A stretch of DNA of 64,000 nt from NCBI RefSeq assembly GCF_000427405.1, contig NZ_KE386491.1, positions 2,463,001 through 2,527,000 of the forward strand. Reading direction: 5' to 3'. The stretch comes from Flectobacillus major DSM 103 (GTDB lineage Bacteria; Bacteroidota; Bacteroidia; Cytophagales; Spirosomataceae). Positions 8,895 through 18,774 of the stretch are shown here, piece after piece. Below the pieces are notes generated by a model that made no database searches, was not told the origin of the DNA, and saw only the letters and a list, made by a program, of their open reading frames with translations. Each line of letters starts with the position of its first letter. The first letter of the stretch is position 1. Position numbers and translations under genes: made by a program.

Positions 8895-11606
8895 TTAATT
8901 ATTCAAATACATAATTTTCTCATTCCATTCTTGTTTGCCATTGGTCATTTTTAAAAAATAAAGCCCAAAAGGTAAAGCCATTTCTTTAAACTTAATCAGC
9001 TTTTGTTGTACACGATTGCTAGGTACTTGCCAAACTTCATGGTGTACCGACATACCTAACATATTGTGTAATATCATTTCTACTTTTGTACTATTGCCCG
9101 AAGCAAATTCTACGGTAATATCGTTATTACATGGATTTGGATACAGTTTTAGTTGGCCTAGAGTACCTATTTCGTCTTCTGTAGCTGTTACCAAAGCTCC
9201 TTCGTAAGTAAGTTGTATGGCTAGTGCTTTTGAAAAATCAGGCAGTTTTAGTGCTTTCCCTGTTGAAATAGCATTGGTTATGTCAGTTTGTGAAACTTCT
9301 CCTGTAGCCGTATTGACAAACTTAGCTTTATATTTTCCTTCTGGTAAATCAGTCAACAATAAATTGGCATTACTCAAATTATTCCTATTTTGAGTATCAT
9401 AAACTAACACATACGCATTTTTGTCGCTCTTAAATCCAAGTGCATCCAATAAGGTTGAAGTATAGCTTGCCGTCGGATTCCAGTTGGTTAATGTACCCTC
9501 TTTTACAAAATCACGGTCTTTCAGAAAGGCCGCAGGATATTGGAAAAGGTTTGCCCAATCAGCTTGTTTGTAGTTATCCCAAAGCCACATCAAATGCGGT
9601 ACTTGCGACATAATACCTGTCCAGATAATAATACGTTGCATATCGAAAGGAACATCGGCCGTAGTTACGTCTAATCCATATTCGCCATTGATGATTGCAG
9701 TACGGGTTAGTTTTTCTTTAAAGCTTTTGTCTAGGGCATTTTGGGCTGTCAAAAGCTTGGTATTGTACAAGTGATATTGTACTACATCGAGCCCTTGTAG
9801 CTTATCCATGTCTAAGCACTGATTGTCATCAGCACTGGTTGTTACAATATGCTTAAAGGGGTCGATACTTTTTAGGTATTGCCCCATTTCGTCATGCCAT
9901 GCTAGCACACCTGTACGCCAAGCAGCCGACTGGTTGGGGTGCATTCCTGTAAATTGTACCTCATTGAATAATTCCCAAGCAAAAACATTGGGCGAATACC
10001 CCCAACGGGCCACAATATAACGCAATAGTTTTTTGACACCTTTTTTGGCTGTTGCATTATAAAAAAACTCTTCTGCCCTACCTAAAGGCCCACCTAAAGC
10101 AGCATTATAAGGATTATCAGCCCAATTAGAGTTGACATTTTCAGAGAACATCCCATGTTGAAACAATGTTAACTGTAGTTTAAGTTGACGTTTTTCGGCC
10201 AAATTCAAAATAGAATCCTGCATAGCAGCGGCCTGCTGACTGTACATGCCTAGGCCAAGTGTATAGTTATCGTTTTTCCACTCTAGGGCTTGGCGATTAA
10301 AAGGAACTTGCCAATAACGCACCAAATTGGCATTGGCATCGGCCAAGTTATTCATGATAGTACCATAATTGACTTGGCTATCCCATGCTACATTGATACC
10401 CAATGGATAATAAGGTTCGCCTGTTTGGTGTCGATAATATTGCTTGTTTTGTGGGTCTATTCCTACTATTCCCATAAGTGTACTTTGTTGTATATCAACC
10501 TGATATAACGTTGAGATTGATATACCATTTTTATCCGTCAATTTCAACGAAATCAAATGTTTACCTACTTGGGGCGAAGAAAAACGGACTGCCCAATGCT
10601 GCTGAGTAGAGTCTATTTTCCATTGGTTATTTTGAAAAGTAGACTTGATAAAGTAAAAACATGGCACAAGTATTTTGGTATTGTTGGGCAACGTAATTTC
10701 GGCATCAATACTTACCTCTTCTGGATTGTAGGGGTTTTGGTAGGTATCTAACACCACAAAATTACCTTCTATTTTTTGGTTGGTTCTAAAGGCTGTATTC
10801 AACCATTTAGGCTTACTAACTTTCTGATTTTGAGGTAGTACATAAATATCTATTATCTTTTTTGAAAATAACCCCAAAGCATTTGTAACAGTTACCTCTA
10901 CCGAATAAACACCTTCATTTTGAAAAGTATGCGATACCCTTGAACCTGTCGCTTTTGTGCCATCCTTAAAGTCCCATGCAATCGACTGGAGGGTTGAGGT
11001 TATATCGTACGAATCGGAGGCATCGAAGGTAATCGCCTGATTTACATTTACTTTATGGCTTGTTGTAGATACTACTACAATTGGCTCGCCATTGGGCGAT
11101 GCGGTATTGAATAGCCTGAAATTATCTAAATACACTTTAGCCTCAGCTTCGTTGTCGACAGATGCCGCTATTTCGATGCGGTCAAATTGCTGGCCTGAAA
11201 CATTCGACAAATCATACTCGCAAACTGTCCACTTGTCGGCTTCGGGCATAAAACTATATGCTTTCGACCAATTTTCGGTAACTACACTTTCACCATTCCA
11301 TAACTTGACATATACCCTACCTTTGGTAGAGCTTCTTAGATAAAAAGTCATGATATTGTTTTTGCGAATAGCTACTTTTTGAGCAAAAGAAAGGCTTATA
11401 AATTTCCAGTTGCCTGCTTCTTTTAGGTAATAAGCCACCTTGTCACTGGTATTGCCTTGATTGTCGGGATTGCTGGTTATCTGGGCATTTTTTCCATACG
11501 AAAAACTAGGTGTAGTGGTAGCAGTTTCAAAATCTGCAATAACTTGGGCTGTAATATGGTAAAGGCTCATGAAATACATGAGTCCGAGACAAAGCATTTG
11601 TTTCAT
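8895..11606 (-). CDS. GH5 glycosidase, probable beta-mannanase, with PKD and T9SS sorting domain
   Basis: Secreted 903-residue glycoside hydrolase, probably an endo-beta-mannanase. I start it at 11606 because a signal peptide begins there (MKQMLCLGLMYFMSLYHITA); the frame is open to 11657. Order of domains: a jelly-roll carbohydrate-binding-like region (about 25-175), a PKD domain (about 185-260, with WDFKDGT and HTFQNEGVYSVEVTV), a linker, a GH5 TIM barrel (about 395-740), and a type IX secretion sorting domain (about 820-903, LKLYPNP start, GLYFLKM end). The acid/base is Glu549 in WELFNEV and the nucleophile Glu642 in INGEYG. The sorting domain predicts export across the outer membrane and surface attachment, so it should make the first cuts in the polymer. 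It ends the row of mannan genes; GH5 also includes other beta-glycanases, so substrate is inferred from neighbours. Confidence 0.88.
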   Translation of the reverse strand: MKQMLCLGLMYFMSLYHITAQVIADFETATTTPSFSYGKNAQITSNPDNQGNTSDKVAYYLKEAGNWKFISLSFAQKVAIRKNNIMTFYLRSSTKGRVYVKLWNGESVVTENWSKAYSFMPEADKWTVCEYDLSNVSGQQFDRIEIAASVDNEAEAKVYLDNFRLFNTASPNGEPIVVVSTTSHKVNVNQAITFDASDSYDITSTLQSIAWDFKDGTKATGSRVSHTFQNEGVYSVEVTVTNALGLFSKKIIDIYVLPQNQKVSKPKWLNTAFRTNQKIEGNFVVLDTYQNPYNPEEVSIDAEITLPNNTKILVPCFYFIKSTFQNNQWKIDSTQQHWAVRFSSPQVGKHLISLKLTDKNGISISTLYQVDIQQSTLMGIVGIDPQNKQYYRHQTGEPYYPLGINVAWDSQVNYGTIMNNLADANANLVRYWQVPFNRQALEWKNDNYTLGLGMYSQQAAAMQDSILNLAEKRQLKLQLTLFQHGMFSENVNSNWADNPYNAALGGPLGRAEEFFYNATAKKGVKKLLRYIVARWGYSPNVFAWELFNEVQFTGMHPNQSAAWRTGVLAWHDEMGQYLKSIDPFKHIVTTSADDNQCLDMDKLQGLDVVQYHLYNTKLLTAQNALDKSFKEKLTRTAIINGEYGLDVTTADVPFDMQRIIIWTGIMSQVPHLMWLWDNYKQADWANLFQYPAAFLKDRDFVKEGTLTNWNPTASYTSTLLDALGFKSDKNAYVLVYDTQNRNNLSNANLLLTDLPEGKYKAKFVNTATGEVSQTDITNAISTGKALKLPDFSKALAIQLTYEGALVTATEDEIGTLGQLKLYPNPCNNDITVEFASGNSTKVEMILHNMLGMSVHHEVWQVPSNRVQQKLIKFKEMALPFGLYFLKMTNGKQEWNEKIMYLNN

Positions 11607-11814
11607 TATCCAGAAAAGTTTAAACCCTATAAAAGAAGAAGAAAAAAGAAAGCTCATTCATGGTTGGTGTATGAGCCTATGAGTTCTAATGCGGAATCAG
11701 GAATAGTATATTTCTTAGACTTAACACCTGACTATCAGTCAATTACCAAACCACTTATCTTCTTAGCTATTCCCATCAATAGATTTATGATTTTTATTAC
11801 GACTTTTTCAATGA

Positions 11815-11836
11815 GGGTGCAAATTTACTCGCACCC
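11815..11836 (-). promoter_or_regulatory. Possible promoter with hairpin upstream of GH5 gene
   Basis: Read on the minus strand, 11820-11827 gives TAAATTTG, a fit to the TAnnTTTG box. It is embedded in a 6-bp inverted repeat (GGGTGC at 11815-11820 with GCACCC at 11831-11836). The predicted leader to 11606 would be about 200 bases. The 300 bases between this gene and its upstream neighbour hold nothing else I can name. Confidence 0.35.
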
Positions 11837-11914
11837 ACATTGAAGATACCTCTTTTTTAAGCAAGCCAACTAATCGTACTACAAAAGTTAGCTCAACAAC
11901 TTGTTGATTTAATA

Positions 11915-13870
11915 CTATTTAAAAACAGCACCTTCGGTAACCCCTTTCCAGTTGTCGGTACGGAATGGGCAAGCAGGAAAGCCTTCTTTATTGAATAAAT
12001 TAGCATCTTCGGGGGCATCGGCCCAAGCGTAGCGTACCGAGCTTGGTTTTTGTCCTTTTGGATAATAAACAACCACTTTGTTATCTTTGATTTCTGCTTT
12101 GGCATAATAAAAAACTTTATCGTCGCCTGCTATTTCAAACCCTTTCAGATACCCAAATTTATCTTTTATTACTAATCCAGTTCCAACGTTTTCAAATGTT
12201 AAAGTTGCTTTTCCTTTTTCAAAAACAAATGACTGAATCATTGGCCCAGCCGATACCAATTGTTGATGATACGTTTTTTTCAAAGCTTCAGCAGCCAATC
12301 TTTTTCCAACATCTTGCTTATTGGTTGGGTGAATATCTTTGGGATTGCCAATATCGGTTGTAACAGCCATACCTGTTTTGGGCAAGCTCAGGGTCATGGT
12401 TTGGGCTTCGCGCAATTCAGCCCAACCACTACCTTGGTTGCTATTTTGGTACGAACCATAACTAGACAACTGTACAAAATAGAAGTCAAAATCATCATTC
12501 CACTTTTTACGCCAATCTTGAATCATTAGCGGAAACGTTTTGCGATATTGATACGAACGCCCTGCATTGGTTTCGCCCTGATACCACAAAGCCCCTTTCA
12601 GAGCAAACGGAACAAGTGGAGCAATCATGGCATTGTACAAGGTTGTACCAACATTATTGCTTAAATGAGCATACGTATGAGGTTCGGCAAATGAAGGCAT
12701 TAGTTTCCAATCGCTACCACCAAGCTGAACTTTTTGGGTATTCGAGCTTACATACAGGTCGTCGGGCGAACCCGCCATACCCATACCATACCAAGCAGGG
12801 TCGATTGTTTTTTTCATTTTGATAACCAAGCTATTTTGACCAGCCTTCCATGTATTGGCAGGAACAATAATTTTACGAACGCCTTTTAGAATACCCGAAA
12901 AAACCAATTTTCCATTGATATAAACCTCATTTTCAGAAAAACTTTCAGCCAAAGCCAAGGTAGTTATTTCGGCAATCATTTCGCTCGGAATACTTACCGA
13001 CTTGGCAATAAAGCCATTGCCTCGCCAAGCCCAAATACCCTGCCAGTCCCACTGACCTATGGCATTGCCTGTGTGCCATTTAGAAAAATCGTAACCCGCT
13101 GCCGTATATTTTTGCTCATCGGCCAAAGTAACTTGTATTTTAGGGTTTCCCAATAGTTTTTCTTTGATACTTTCGTCGAGTAGAAGGTCGGCTTCGTCCC
13201 ATGATACAGGTATTTTTTTTACATATCCTTTCAATTCATCCGACGACTCCATACCCTCTTTGCTGACCCAGCCTTCTAGTTGAGAACCACCCCAAGACGA
13301 ATGAACCAGGCCAATAGGAATATTTGTTTTTTGAAAAATATCACGAGCAAAAAAGAATCCAACCGCTGTAAAATCGCCTACCGTTTGGGCCGAACATACT
13401 TTCCAATCACCAGATTTTAAATCGGCTTGTGGCTGTAGTGTTACATCATGTTCTACAAAAAAGTGCCTAATCTGGGGGAAATCGGCATTTTTCTTTTCTT
13501 CTTGAAAGTTATTAGCCTGCCTTACTGGCCATTCCATATTTGACTGCCCTGAACAAAGCCAAACATCGCCCAGCAGAATATCTTTGACGGTAGCCTTGCC
13601 CGAAGCCGCCGAAGCCTCTAATTGAAATGGGCCACCTGCTTCCATGGCCAAAAACCTAACAATCCATTTACCCGAAGCATCGGCTTGGGCAGTTTGGGTT
13701 TGTCCAGCCAAGGTAACCGTTATATTTTCGGCAGGCTTTGCCCAACCCCACACAGGAATAGGTTTCTGACGCTGTAATACAACGTGGTCAGAGAAAAGAC
13801 GAGCCAATTTGACTTGGGCAAAAGACGTACTTGTACACAACAACAAAAAGGATAAACAAAGCTGTTTCAT
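11915..13870 (-). CDS. Sialate O-acetylesterase family (SASA) acetylesterase
   Basis: Exported 651-residue SGNH-fold carbohydrate acetylesterase, longer than minimal SASA enzymes because of an inserted GH2-like jelly-roll (about 290-380) that interrupts the catalytic fold. The signal peptide is MKQLCLSFLLLCTSTSFAQ. The catalytic block reads CSGQSNMEW with nucleophile Ser110; a second block has WYQGETNAG, and the catalytic base is probably the His in DIGNPKDIHPTN. Family members remove O-acetyl groups from sialic acid, xylan or mannan. Surrounded by mannan genes, this one most likely deacetylates acetylated glucomannan or galactomannan before cleavage. It lies 51 bases after the epimerase gene, so they are probably co-transcribed. 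The family is certain; the acetylated substrate is inferred. Confidence 0.85.
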   Translation of the reverse strand: MKQLCLSFLLLCTSTSFAQVKLARLFSDHVVLQRQKPIPVWGWAKPAENITVTLAGQTQTAQADASGKWIVRFLAMEAGGPFQLEASAASGKATVKDILLGDVWLCSGQSNMEWPVRQANNFQEEKKNADFPQIRHFFVEHDVTLQPQADLKSGDWKVCSAQTVGDFTAVGFFFARDIFQKTNIPIGLVHSSWGGSQLEGWVSKEGMESSDELKGYVKKIPVSWDEADLLLDESIKEKLLGNPKIQVTLADEQKYTAAGYDFSKWHTGNAIGQWDWQGIWAWRGNGFIAKSVSIPSEMIAEITTLALAESFSENEVYINGKLVFSGILKGVRKIIVPANTWKAGQNSLVIKMKKTIDPAWYGMGMAGSPDDLYVSSNTQKVQLGGSDWKLMPSFAEPHTYAHLSNNVGTTLYNAMIAPLVPFALKGALWYQGETNAGRSYQYRKTFPLMIQDWRKKWNDDFDFYFVQLSSYGSYQNSNQGSGWAELREAQTMTLSLPKTGMAVTTDIGNPKDIHPTNKQDVGKRLAAEALKKTYHQQLVSAGPMIQSFVFEKGKATLTFENVGTGLVIKDKFGYLKGFEIAGDDKVFYYAKAEIKDNKVVVYYPKGQKPSSVRYAWADAPEDANLFNKEGFPACPFRTDNWKGVTEGAVFK

Positions 13871-13921
13871 ATTTAAGATAGATTGTTTTAAGTGAAAGCC
13901 CCAAAAGGCTTTATTGCATTG

Positions 13922-15109
13922 TTAAATTCGGTTTAAAATTTCTATACAAGCACGGGCATTATGGTAAGGACATTTCCAAAAGCCCATTTTATCTTCGCTG
14001 TTCATGGGTGAATAGTCGTCAAAAACGCCCCAAATCCATTCTCCACGTTCTTGGTCGATAAGGTACTTTTGGGTAAACAGCCAAAGTCCTTGAATTTTCT
14101 GGAGAAAATGTTCTTCTTTCGTAATCTGATAAGCATTCAAAAAACCTACCATTCCTTCGGCTTCAACCCACCATTCACGGTGGGTATCATAATGCTGAGT
14201 AGTAGGGTCAAACTCATGAATCATGCTACCGTCGGGCTGAATCCCCTCGGCCGAAGCATTGGCCATTGTTACGGCTATTGCTTTAAACTGAGCTATTAGG
14301 GCTTCATCGTGCAGCACTTCGGCAGCTTCTAACAACAGCCATGCTGCCTCAATATCGTGTCCATAAGAAATTCCAGCCGACTGAGCTTGCCAGTTTTTAT
14401 CAAAAAACAATTTCATGTGCCATGTAGACGAATCTATAATTTTATGGGCAAAAATAGCTAAAAGTTGTTTGATTTGGTGGGCAAGTTGACTATCAGGCCA
14501 AACTCGGTACAAATTGGCATAAGCTTCCAGAATATGCAAATGGGTATTCATGGTTTTGGGGTCGTTGCGGTCTTTTTCGCTAAGGCGAAGGTCGTCGAGC
14601 AACGTCCAGTCTTGGCTAAAAGCCTCCCAATATCCTCCTTGTTGGGTGTCGAAACTATATTTTTCTATCAGTTCAAACAACTCGATTGCCCATGTTAGGG
14701 CTTCTGGGTTTTGAGTAGCACGATAGTATTCCGACAAAGCATAAATCATAAACGCTTGGCCATAGATTTGCTTGCGAGTACTGGTTGGATTGCCCTGATA
14801 GTCGACTGCCCAATAAACGCCTCCATAGATATTATCATCAAAAAACTGGCGGATATATTGATACGAACGATGAGCCATTGCCAAATATTCGGACTGAGGT
14901 GTATGGTTAAAAGCAGCAGAAAATGTCCATAAAATACGGGCGTTTAGCACCCCTCCCTTGTCGGCATAAGGGTGAATAACGCCTGTACTATCCATTTTGC
15001 CAATAAAACCTCCAAAAGGTTTATCGATGGCATTTTCAAGCCAAAAATTGAGGATATTTCGTAATTCTTGTGCTATCTCTTGCGGGTAATTTTCTGATAA
15101 AATACGCAT
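13922..15109 (-). CDS. Mannobiose/cellobiose 2-epimerase (AGE family)
   Basis: Cytoplasmic 395-residue (alpha/alpha)6-barrel epimerase of the N-acylglucosamine 2-epimerase superfamily. Features of the cellobiose/mannobiose 2-epimerase branch: FGGFIGKMDSTG near residue 32, the active-site histidines in NTHLHILEAYANLYR and SYGHDIEAAWLL, and HREWWVEAEGMVGF near residue 310. It has no signal peptide and the usual family length. The known reaction converts the reducing-end mannose of beta-1,4-mannobiose to glucose. Its neighbour encodes the GH130 phosphorylase that consumes the product, the same pairing established in the Bacteroides fragilis mannan pathway, so mannobiose is the likely physiological substrate. 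Two hairpins lie in the 223 bases upstream. Confidence 0.9.
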   Translation of the reverse strand: MRILSENYPQEIAQELRNILNFWLENAIDKPFGGFIGKMDSTGVIHPYADKGGVLNARILWTFSAAFNHTPQSEYLAMAHRSYQYIRQFFDDNIYGGVYWAVDYQGNPTSTRKQIYGQAFMIYALSEYYRATQNPEALTWAIELFELIEKYSFDTQQGGYWEAFSQDWTLLDDLRLSEKDRNDPKTMNTHLHILEAYANLYRVWPDSQLAHQIKQLLAIFAHKIIDSSTWHMKLFFDKNWQAQSAGISYGHDIEAAWLLLEAAEVLHDEALIAQFKAIAVTMANASAEGIQPDGSMIHEFDPTTQHYDTHREWWVEAEGMVGFLNAYQITKEEHFLQKIQGLWLFTQKYLIDQERGEWIWGVFDDYSPMNSEDKMGFWKCPYHNARACIEILNRI

Positions 15110-15125
15110 TATATGTTATGTTAAA

Positions 15126-15195
15126 AGAGTCGAATACAGGCAACGACTCTATTATCTATTTCACCAAAAAAGAGAGAACCGTTAAATTCTCTCTT
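15126..15195 (-). terminator. Two consecutive minus-strand terminator hairpins
   Basis: On the minus strand an 8-bp stem (15187-15194 with 15171-15178) is followed by a run of T (complement of A 15165-15170), a typical intrinsic terminator for the GH130 transcript. A second 7-bp stem (15144-15150 with 15126-15132) followed by TTTT lies 21 bases further on. They split the mannan gene row before the epimerase or act as an attenuator. Confidence 0.75.
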
Positions 15196-15332
15196 CTTAT
15201 TGGGTTAAAAATATAAGTAAGAAAACCAAATGCATTCATACTTGTATCTTTATTTATAGTGGTTGTAATCAGTTTTTATTGATTATCATTGAGCGAATTG
15301 AGGATAAAAAAATCGACGATTCACCCTTGCGA

Positions 15333-16529
15333 TTAAACAGCCTCAGTAGTATTTTTTAAATAAGCCTGATTGGTATCAATAATCTTATTCAAAGTAGCTA
15401 CCGATGCAGCCGAACGTAGGCCATCGGCAGGGGTATTGATAACATAATCCAATAGCCTATCAATCGTAGAAGTAGCTACGTGCATACGTGTATCTGACGA
15501 TGCGTAATAAATAAATACCTTGCCATCTTCGTCGGCAATCCAGCCATTGGCAAACGCCACATTAGACACATCGCCGATACGTTCTTCCCCTTCGGGAGCA
15601 ATAAAATATCCCGCTGGCTTATGGGTTACTTGTGTAAGATTACTGAGGTCGGTCAAGAACATATACAAAACGTATCTTAATCCTGCTGCTGTATTACGCA
15701 CACCATGAGCCAAATGCAACCATCCTTTGGACGTTTTGATAGGGGCAGGGCCTTGGCCATTTTTTACCTCATAAACGGTATGATAGTGTTTTTCATCGAC
15801 AATATATTCTTTTTCAATAACCGCTTTTTCCATTGAATCGGCATAACCAAAGCCAATACCTCCGCCAGTACCAGCTTCAATAAAGCCGTCTTGAGGACGG
15901 GTATAAAAAGCATATTTGCCGTTCACAAATTCGGGGTGTAATACAACGTTACGTTGCTGAGGCGATGGCGTTACCAAATCGGGTAAGCGTTCCCACGTTT
16001 TGAGGTCACGAGTACGAGCCATTCCACACTGAGCTACCGCCGACGACTCATCGCCTTTTTTGGCATTAGGGTCTTTGCGTTCGGTACAAAATAAGCCATA
16101 AATCCAGCCGTCTTCGTGCTGTACTACACGCATATCATACACGTTGCCATCAGGGTTTTCGGTTTCGGGCATAGTAATAGGGTAATCCCAGAAACGGAAA
16201 TTATCAATTCCATTAGGACTTTCTGCTACCGCAAAAAAAGATTTTCGGTCGATTCCTTCCACACGAACTACAAGTAAATATTTTCCATTGAGTTTGATTG
16301 CTCCTGAGTTAAAAGCCGCATTGATACCAAAACGCTCCATCAAATAAGGATTTGTTTCGGGATTTAGGTCGTAACGCCAAAAAATAGGCGTATGCTGTGC
16401 TGTTACAATTGGAAACTTGTAACGGTCATAAATACCATTTCCCAAAGCAACTACTTCATTTTCACGAGTAATTAAATCAAAATGGGTATTTTGTAATTGT
16501 GAGAGTCTTTCTTGAAACAAAAAGTTCAT
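15333..16529 (-). CDS. GH130 4-O-beta-D-mannosyl-D-glucose phosphorylase
   Basis: Cytoplasmic 398-residue five-bladed propeller enzyme of GH130. It phosphorolyses mannosyl-beta-1,4-glucose to mannose 1-phosphate and glucose. The expected GH130 subfamily 1 features are visible: the N-terminal [19 protein letters not shown] segment, [17 protein letters not shown], and NVYDMRV with proton-donor Asp132, close to the position of the catalytic Asp in the characterised B. fragilis enzyme. There is no signal peptide, which suits an intracellular phosphate-dependent step. The gene follows the SSS symporter and precedes the epimerase. A terminator follows its stop, so GH26, symporter and phosphorylase probably form one transcript starting near 20067. 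A mannooligosaccharide phosphorylase is the main alternative, but length and motifs favour the mannosylglucose type. Confidence 0.9.
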   Translation of the reverse strand: MNFLFQERLSQLQNTHFDLITRENEVVALGNGIYDRYKFPIVTAQHTPIFWRYDLNPETNPYLMERFGINAAFNSGAIKLNGKYLLVVRVEGIDRKSFFAVAESPNGIDNFRFWDYPITMPETENPDGNVYDMRVVQHEDGWIYGLFCTERKDPNAKKGDESSAVAQCGMARTRDLKTWERLPDLVTPSPQQRNVVLHPEFVNGKYAFYTRPQDGFIEAGTGGGIGFGYADSMEKAVIEKEYIVDEKHYHTVYEVKNGQGPAPIKTSKGWLHLAHGVRNTAAGLRYVLYMFLTDLSNLTQVTHKPAGYFIAPEGEERIGDVSNVAFANGWIADEDGKVFIYYASSDTRMHVATSTIDRLLDYVINTPADGLRSAASVATLNKIIDTNQAYLKNTTEAV

Positions 16530-16816
16530 ACAGGTTAATTTATTTTGTTAGTTTTTACTTTTTAAAACAGCCCAATCTTATCTTACTAAAAGGCTATTCT
16601 CTATTTTAATTAAGGAGTGGAGCGTTTGTTTATTTAGTGAGTTGTGATTTAGTGAGTTATGAATTAACCACCTTCTAAAGGTTAATAACTAATCATTTGC
16701 CCAAAAGTATAACTCAAACAGTTACTAAATAAGAAAATAGCATGACCAGTATGCACAAAAAGAATGAGCCATTAATAGCCAATCATTATCCCAATAAATC
16801 ACAATTCACTAATTTA
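16530..16816. other. Intergenic region with TTAGTGA motifs
   Basis: No gene is seen. The stretch has two plus-strand ATTTAGTGA motifs at about 16634 and 16647 and a related inverted copy (TCACAATTCACTAA) at about 16799. The same motif builds the tandem array at 38121 and occurs in the dispersed repeat at 20329. Confidence 0.45.
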
Positions 16817-18643
16817 TTAATCCTCCAACTTATTCCACCAAGTACGTTTTAGGACAAAAATCACTCCTATCATCACTGCAATATCAATCAAAAGTGGGGT
16901 ATTCATACCAAGTACAAAGTACATAGGCAATAAGGTTAGACATAGCTGAGCCAAAATTCCCAACGCTACATTCAACATATCTAATTTGAAATTTTTGTTC
17001 GCCTCAAAACTAGGGTTCTCAGCTTGGACAGCTTCCAAAACAGGTTGCCAAAAACCCCAAGGACGAACCGTCATGTAGAATTTTCTCAAAACCTTAGCAT
17101 CGGTAGGCGGTGCCGATAACGTACCCAAGATTGAGGCCGTCATCGAAATAGCAAACAATAATGGCCACCAATACAAAGGCAAGCCCGTTGTAAAATAGGG
17201 CATTATCAAGGCCGCTACAATACCCGCAGTCATTCCCCAAAAAAAGCCATTGGCATTGAATCGCCACCAGTACCATTTGAGGCAGTTGGCAGCCACATAT
17301 CCGCCATAAAGCCCTCCTACTATCCACTGAAGAATATCGTTGACACTTGTAGCCATAAAGCCCAACAAAATACCAATTACTACCACCACAAGCCCTACGA
17401 TATAATTCATCTTGATGGTTTTCTTTGTACCAGCATTAGGATTAATATGTTTGAGATAAATATCGTTGACAATATACGCCTGAGCAGCGTTGAGCGTACC
17501 GCTAAAAGTACCCATAAATGCTCCCATTAAACCCGTTATAACAATTCCTAGAATACCCACAGGCATAAAAGCATTGATAGTGCCAGGAAGCAGTAGCTCA
17601 AAATCATAATGCCCCGATGGGTCTTTTACATTCAGTTGATTATAATATAGAAGTGCCAAAACCGTTAGGCCTACTATCATAGAATAGCGAATTGGCAAAA
17701 GAATAATGCTCACAAAACCTGTCATTTTACTTGCTTCCTTCGGACTTCGGGTACTCAGTACTTTTTGCATATCGTAGTTGGGAGCTGGCCCAGCCAACGA
17801 AGCAAAAATGCCTTTGAGTAACATCATTCCAAAAAACAACCCAAATACACTATAACCATCCGACTCAATTTTCTGATTTACTTCTGGCAAAATAGTAGAC
17901 CAATCTAAACCCAAATTCCAGCCAAAAAATGGATTGTCCCAACCCGCAGGAAGATTAAGCGTTTGGCCATCCAAATGCGACATCGCAATAATAGCAATAG
18001 CAATACAAGCTACTGTCATAATGGCATATTTGATTACATCGCCCAACACAATACTGTGCATACCACCCAATACCGAATAAAATGTAGCAATAATAGTAAA
18101 CACTACACCATAAAAATGAGGTATGTACTTGGTAGGTATCTCGAATGGAATATACGGATGCACAACCTCCCAGGGAATAAATATTTCGACAAACTTACCT
18201 AAGCCTACAAACCCATACGCCAAAAAGCCAAAACAACTCAATAATGCAAATGCAATAACAATTATCTGCGAAGCTTGTACACCTTTGCCTTCAGTACCAA
18301 AGCGTGTAATCAGCCATTCGGCACCAGTATTGGCATTGCTTCGGCGAAGCCATTTGCTCAAAAACATCATCATAAACACTTGGTTGAACGAAGGCCACAA
18401 CCAAGGAATCCAAATACTTTTTAGGCCATATACAAAACATAAACTTACCATCCACATCGTACCGCTAATATCAAACATATCGGATGCGTCGCTTAGGCCA
18501 AGCATATACCAAGGCAATGACTTACCCCCCATCAAATAGCTATCTTTATTGGCTTTGGCTTTTTTCCGCATATAAAAGCCAATAAAAATCATTGTGGCTA
18601 GGTATGCTACAAGAATTAAAATGTCTATTAATTGTAATTTCAT
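16817..18643 (-). CDS. Sodium:solute symporter (SSS family), probable manno-oligosaccharide importer
   Basis: Inner-membrane sodium-coupled symporter of 608 residues with about 13-14 hydrophobic helices. I start it at Met 18643 (MKLQLIDILILVAYLATMIF), which puts the first helix at the N-terminus; the frame is open to 18688. SSS hallmarks include GFYMRKKAKANKDSYLMGGK after helix 1, LSDASDMFDISGTMW in the sodium-binding helix 1-2 region, and the polar GPAPNYDMQKVLSTRSPKEA loop. Located between the GH26 mannanase and the GH130 phosphorylase, it most likely brings mannobiose or short mannooligosaccharides from periplasm to cytoplasm, as proposed for the equivalent gene in Bacteroides mannan loci. 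Substrate is inferred from context only. Confidence 0.85.
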   Translation of the reverse strand: MKLQLIDILILVAYLATMIFIGFYMRKKAKANKDSYLMGGKSLPWYMLGLSDASDMFDISGTMWMVSLCFVYGLKSIWIPWLWPSFNQVFMMMFLSKWLRRSNANTGAEWLITRFGTEGKGVQASQIIVIAFALLSCFGFLAYGFVGLGKFVEIFIPWEVVHPYIPFEIPTKYIPHFYGVVFTIIATFYSVLGGMHSIVLGDVIKYAIMTVACIAIAIIAMSHLDGQTLNLPAGWDNPFFGWNLGLDWSTILPEVNQKIESDGYSVFGLFFGMMLLKGIFASLAGPAPNYDMQKVLSTRSPKEASKMTGFVSIILLPIRYSMIVGLTVLALLYYNQLNVKDPSGHYDFELLLPGTINAFMPVGILGIVITGLMGAFMGTFSGTLNAAQAYIVNDIYLKHINPNAGTKKTIKMNYIVGLVVVVIGILLGFMATSVNDILQWIVGGLYGGYVAANCLKWYWWRFNANGFFWGMTAGIVAALIMPYFTTGLPLYWWPLLFAISMTASILGTLSAPPTDAKVLRKFYMTVRPWGFWQPVLEAVQAENPSFEANKNFKLDMLNVALGILAQLCLTLLPMYFVLGMNTPLLIDIAVMIGVIFVLKRTWWNKLED

Positions 18644-18774
18644 TAATTGATAATTTTTAGGGTTGTCAACTACTTGTATCAAATACATTTTACCATGAGC
18701 CTGTCTTGGATTTTGAGCCTATTTGGCCAAAACCATCCCTTTTTTTCTTTACCACGGCTCATCGTTTTGCATTT

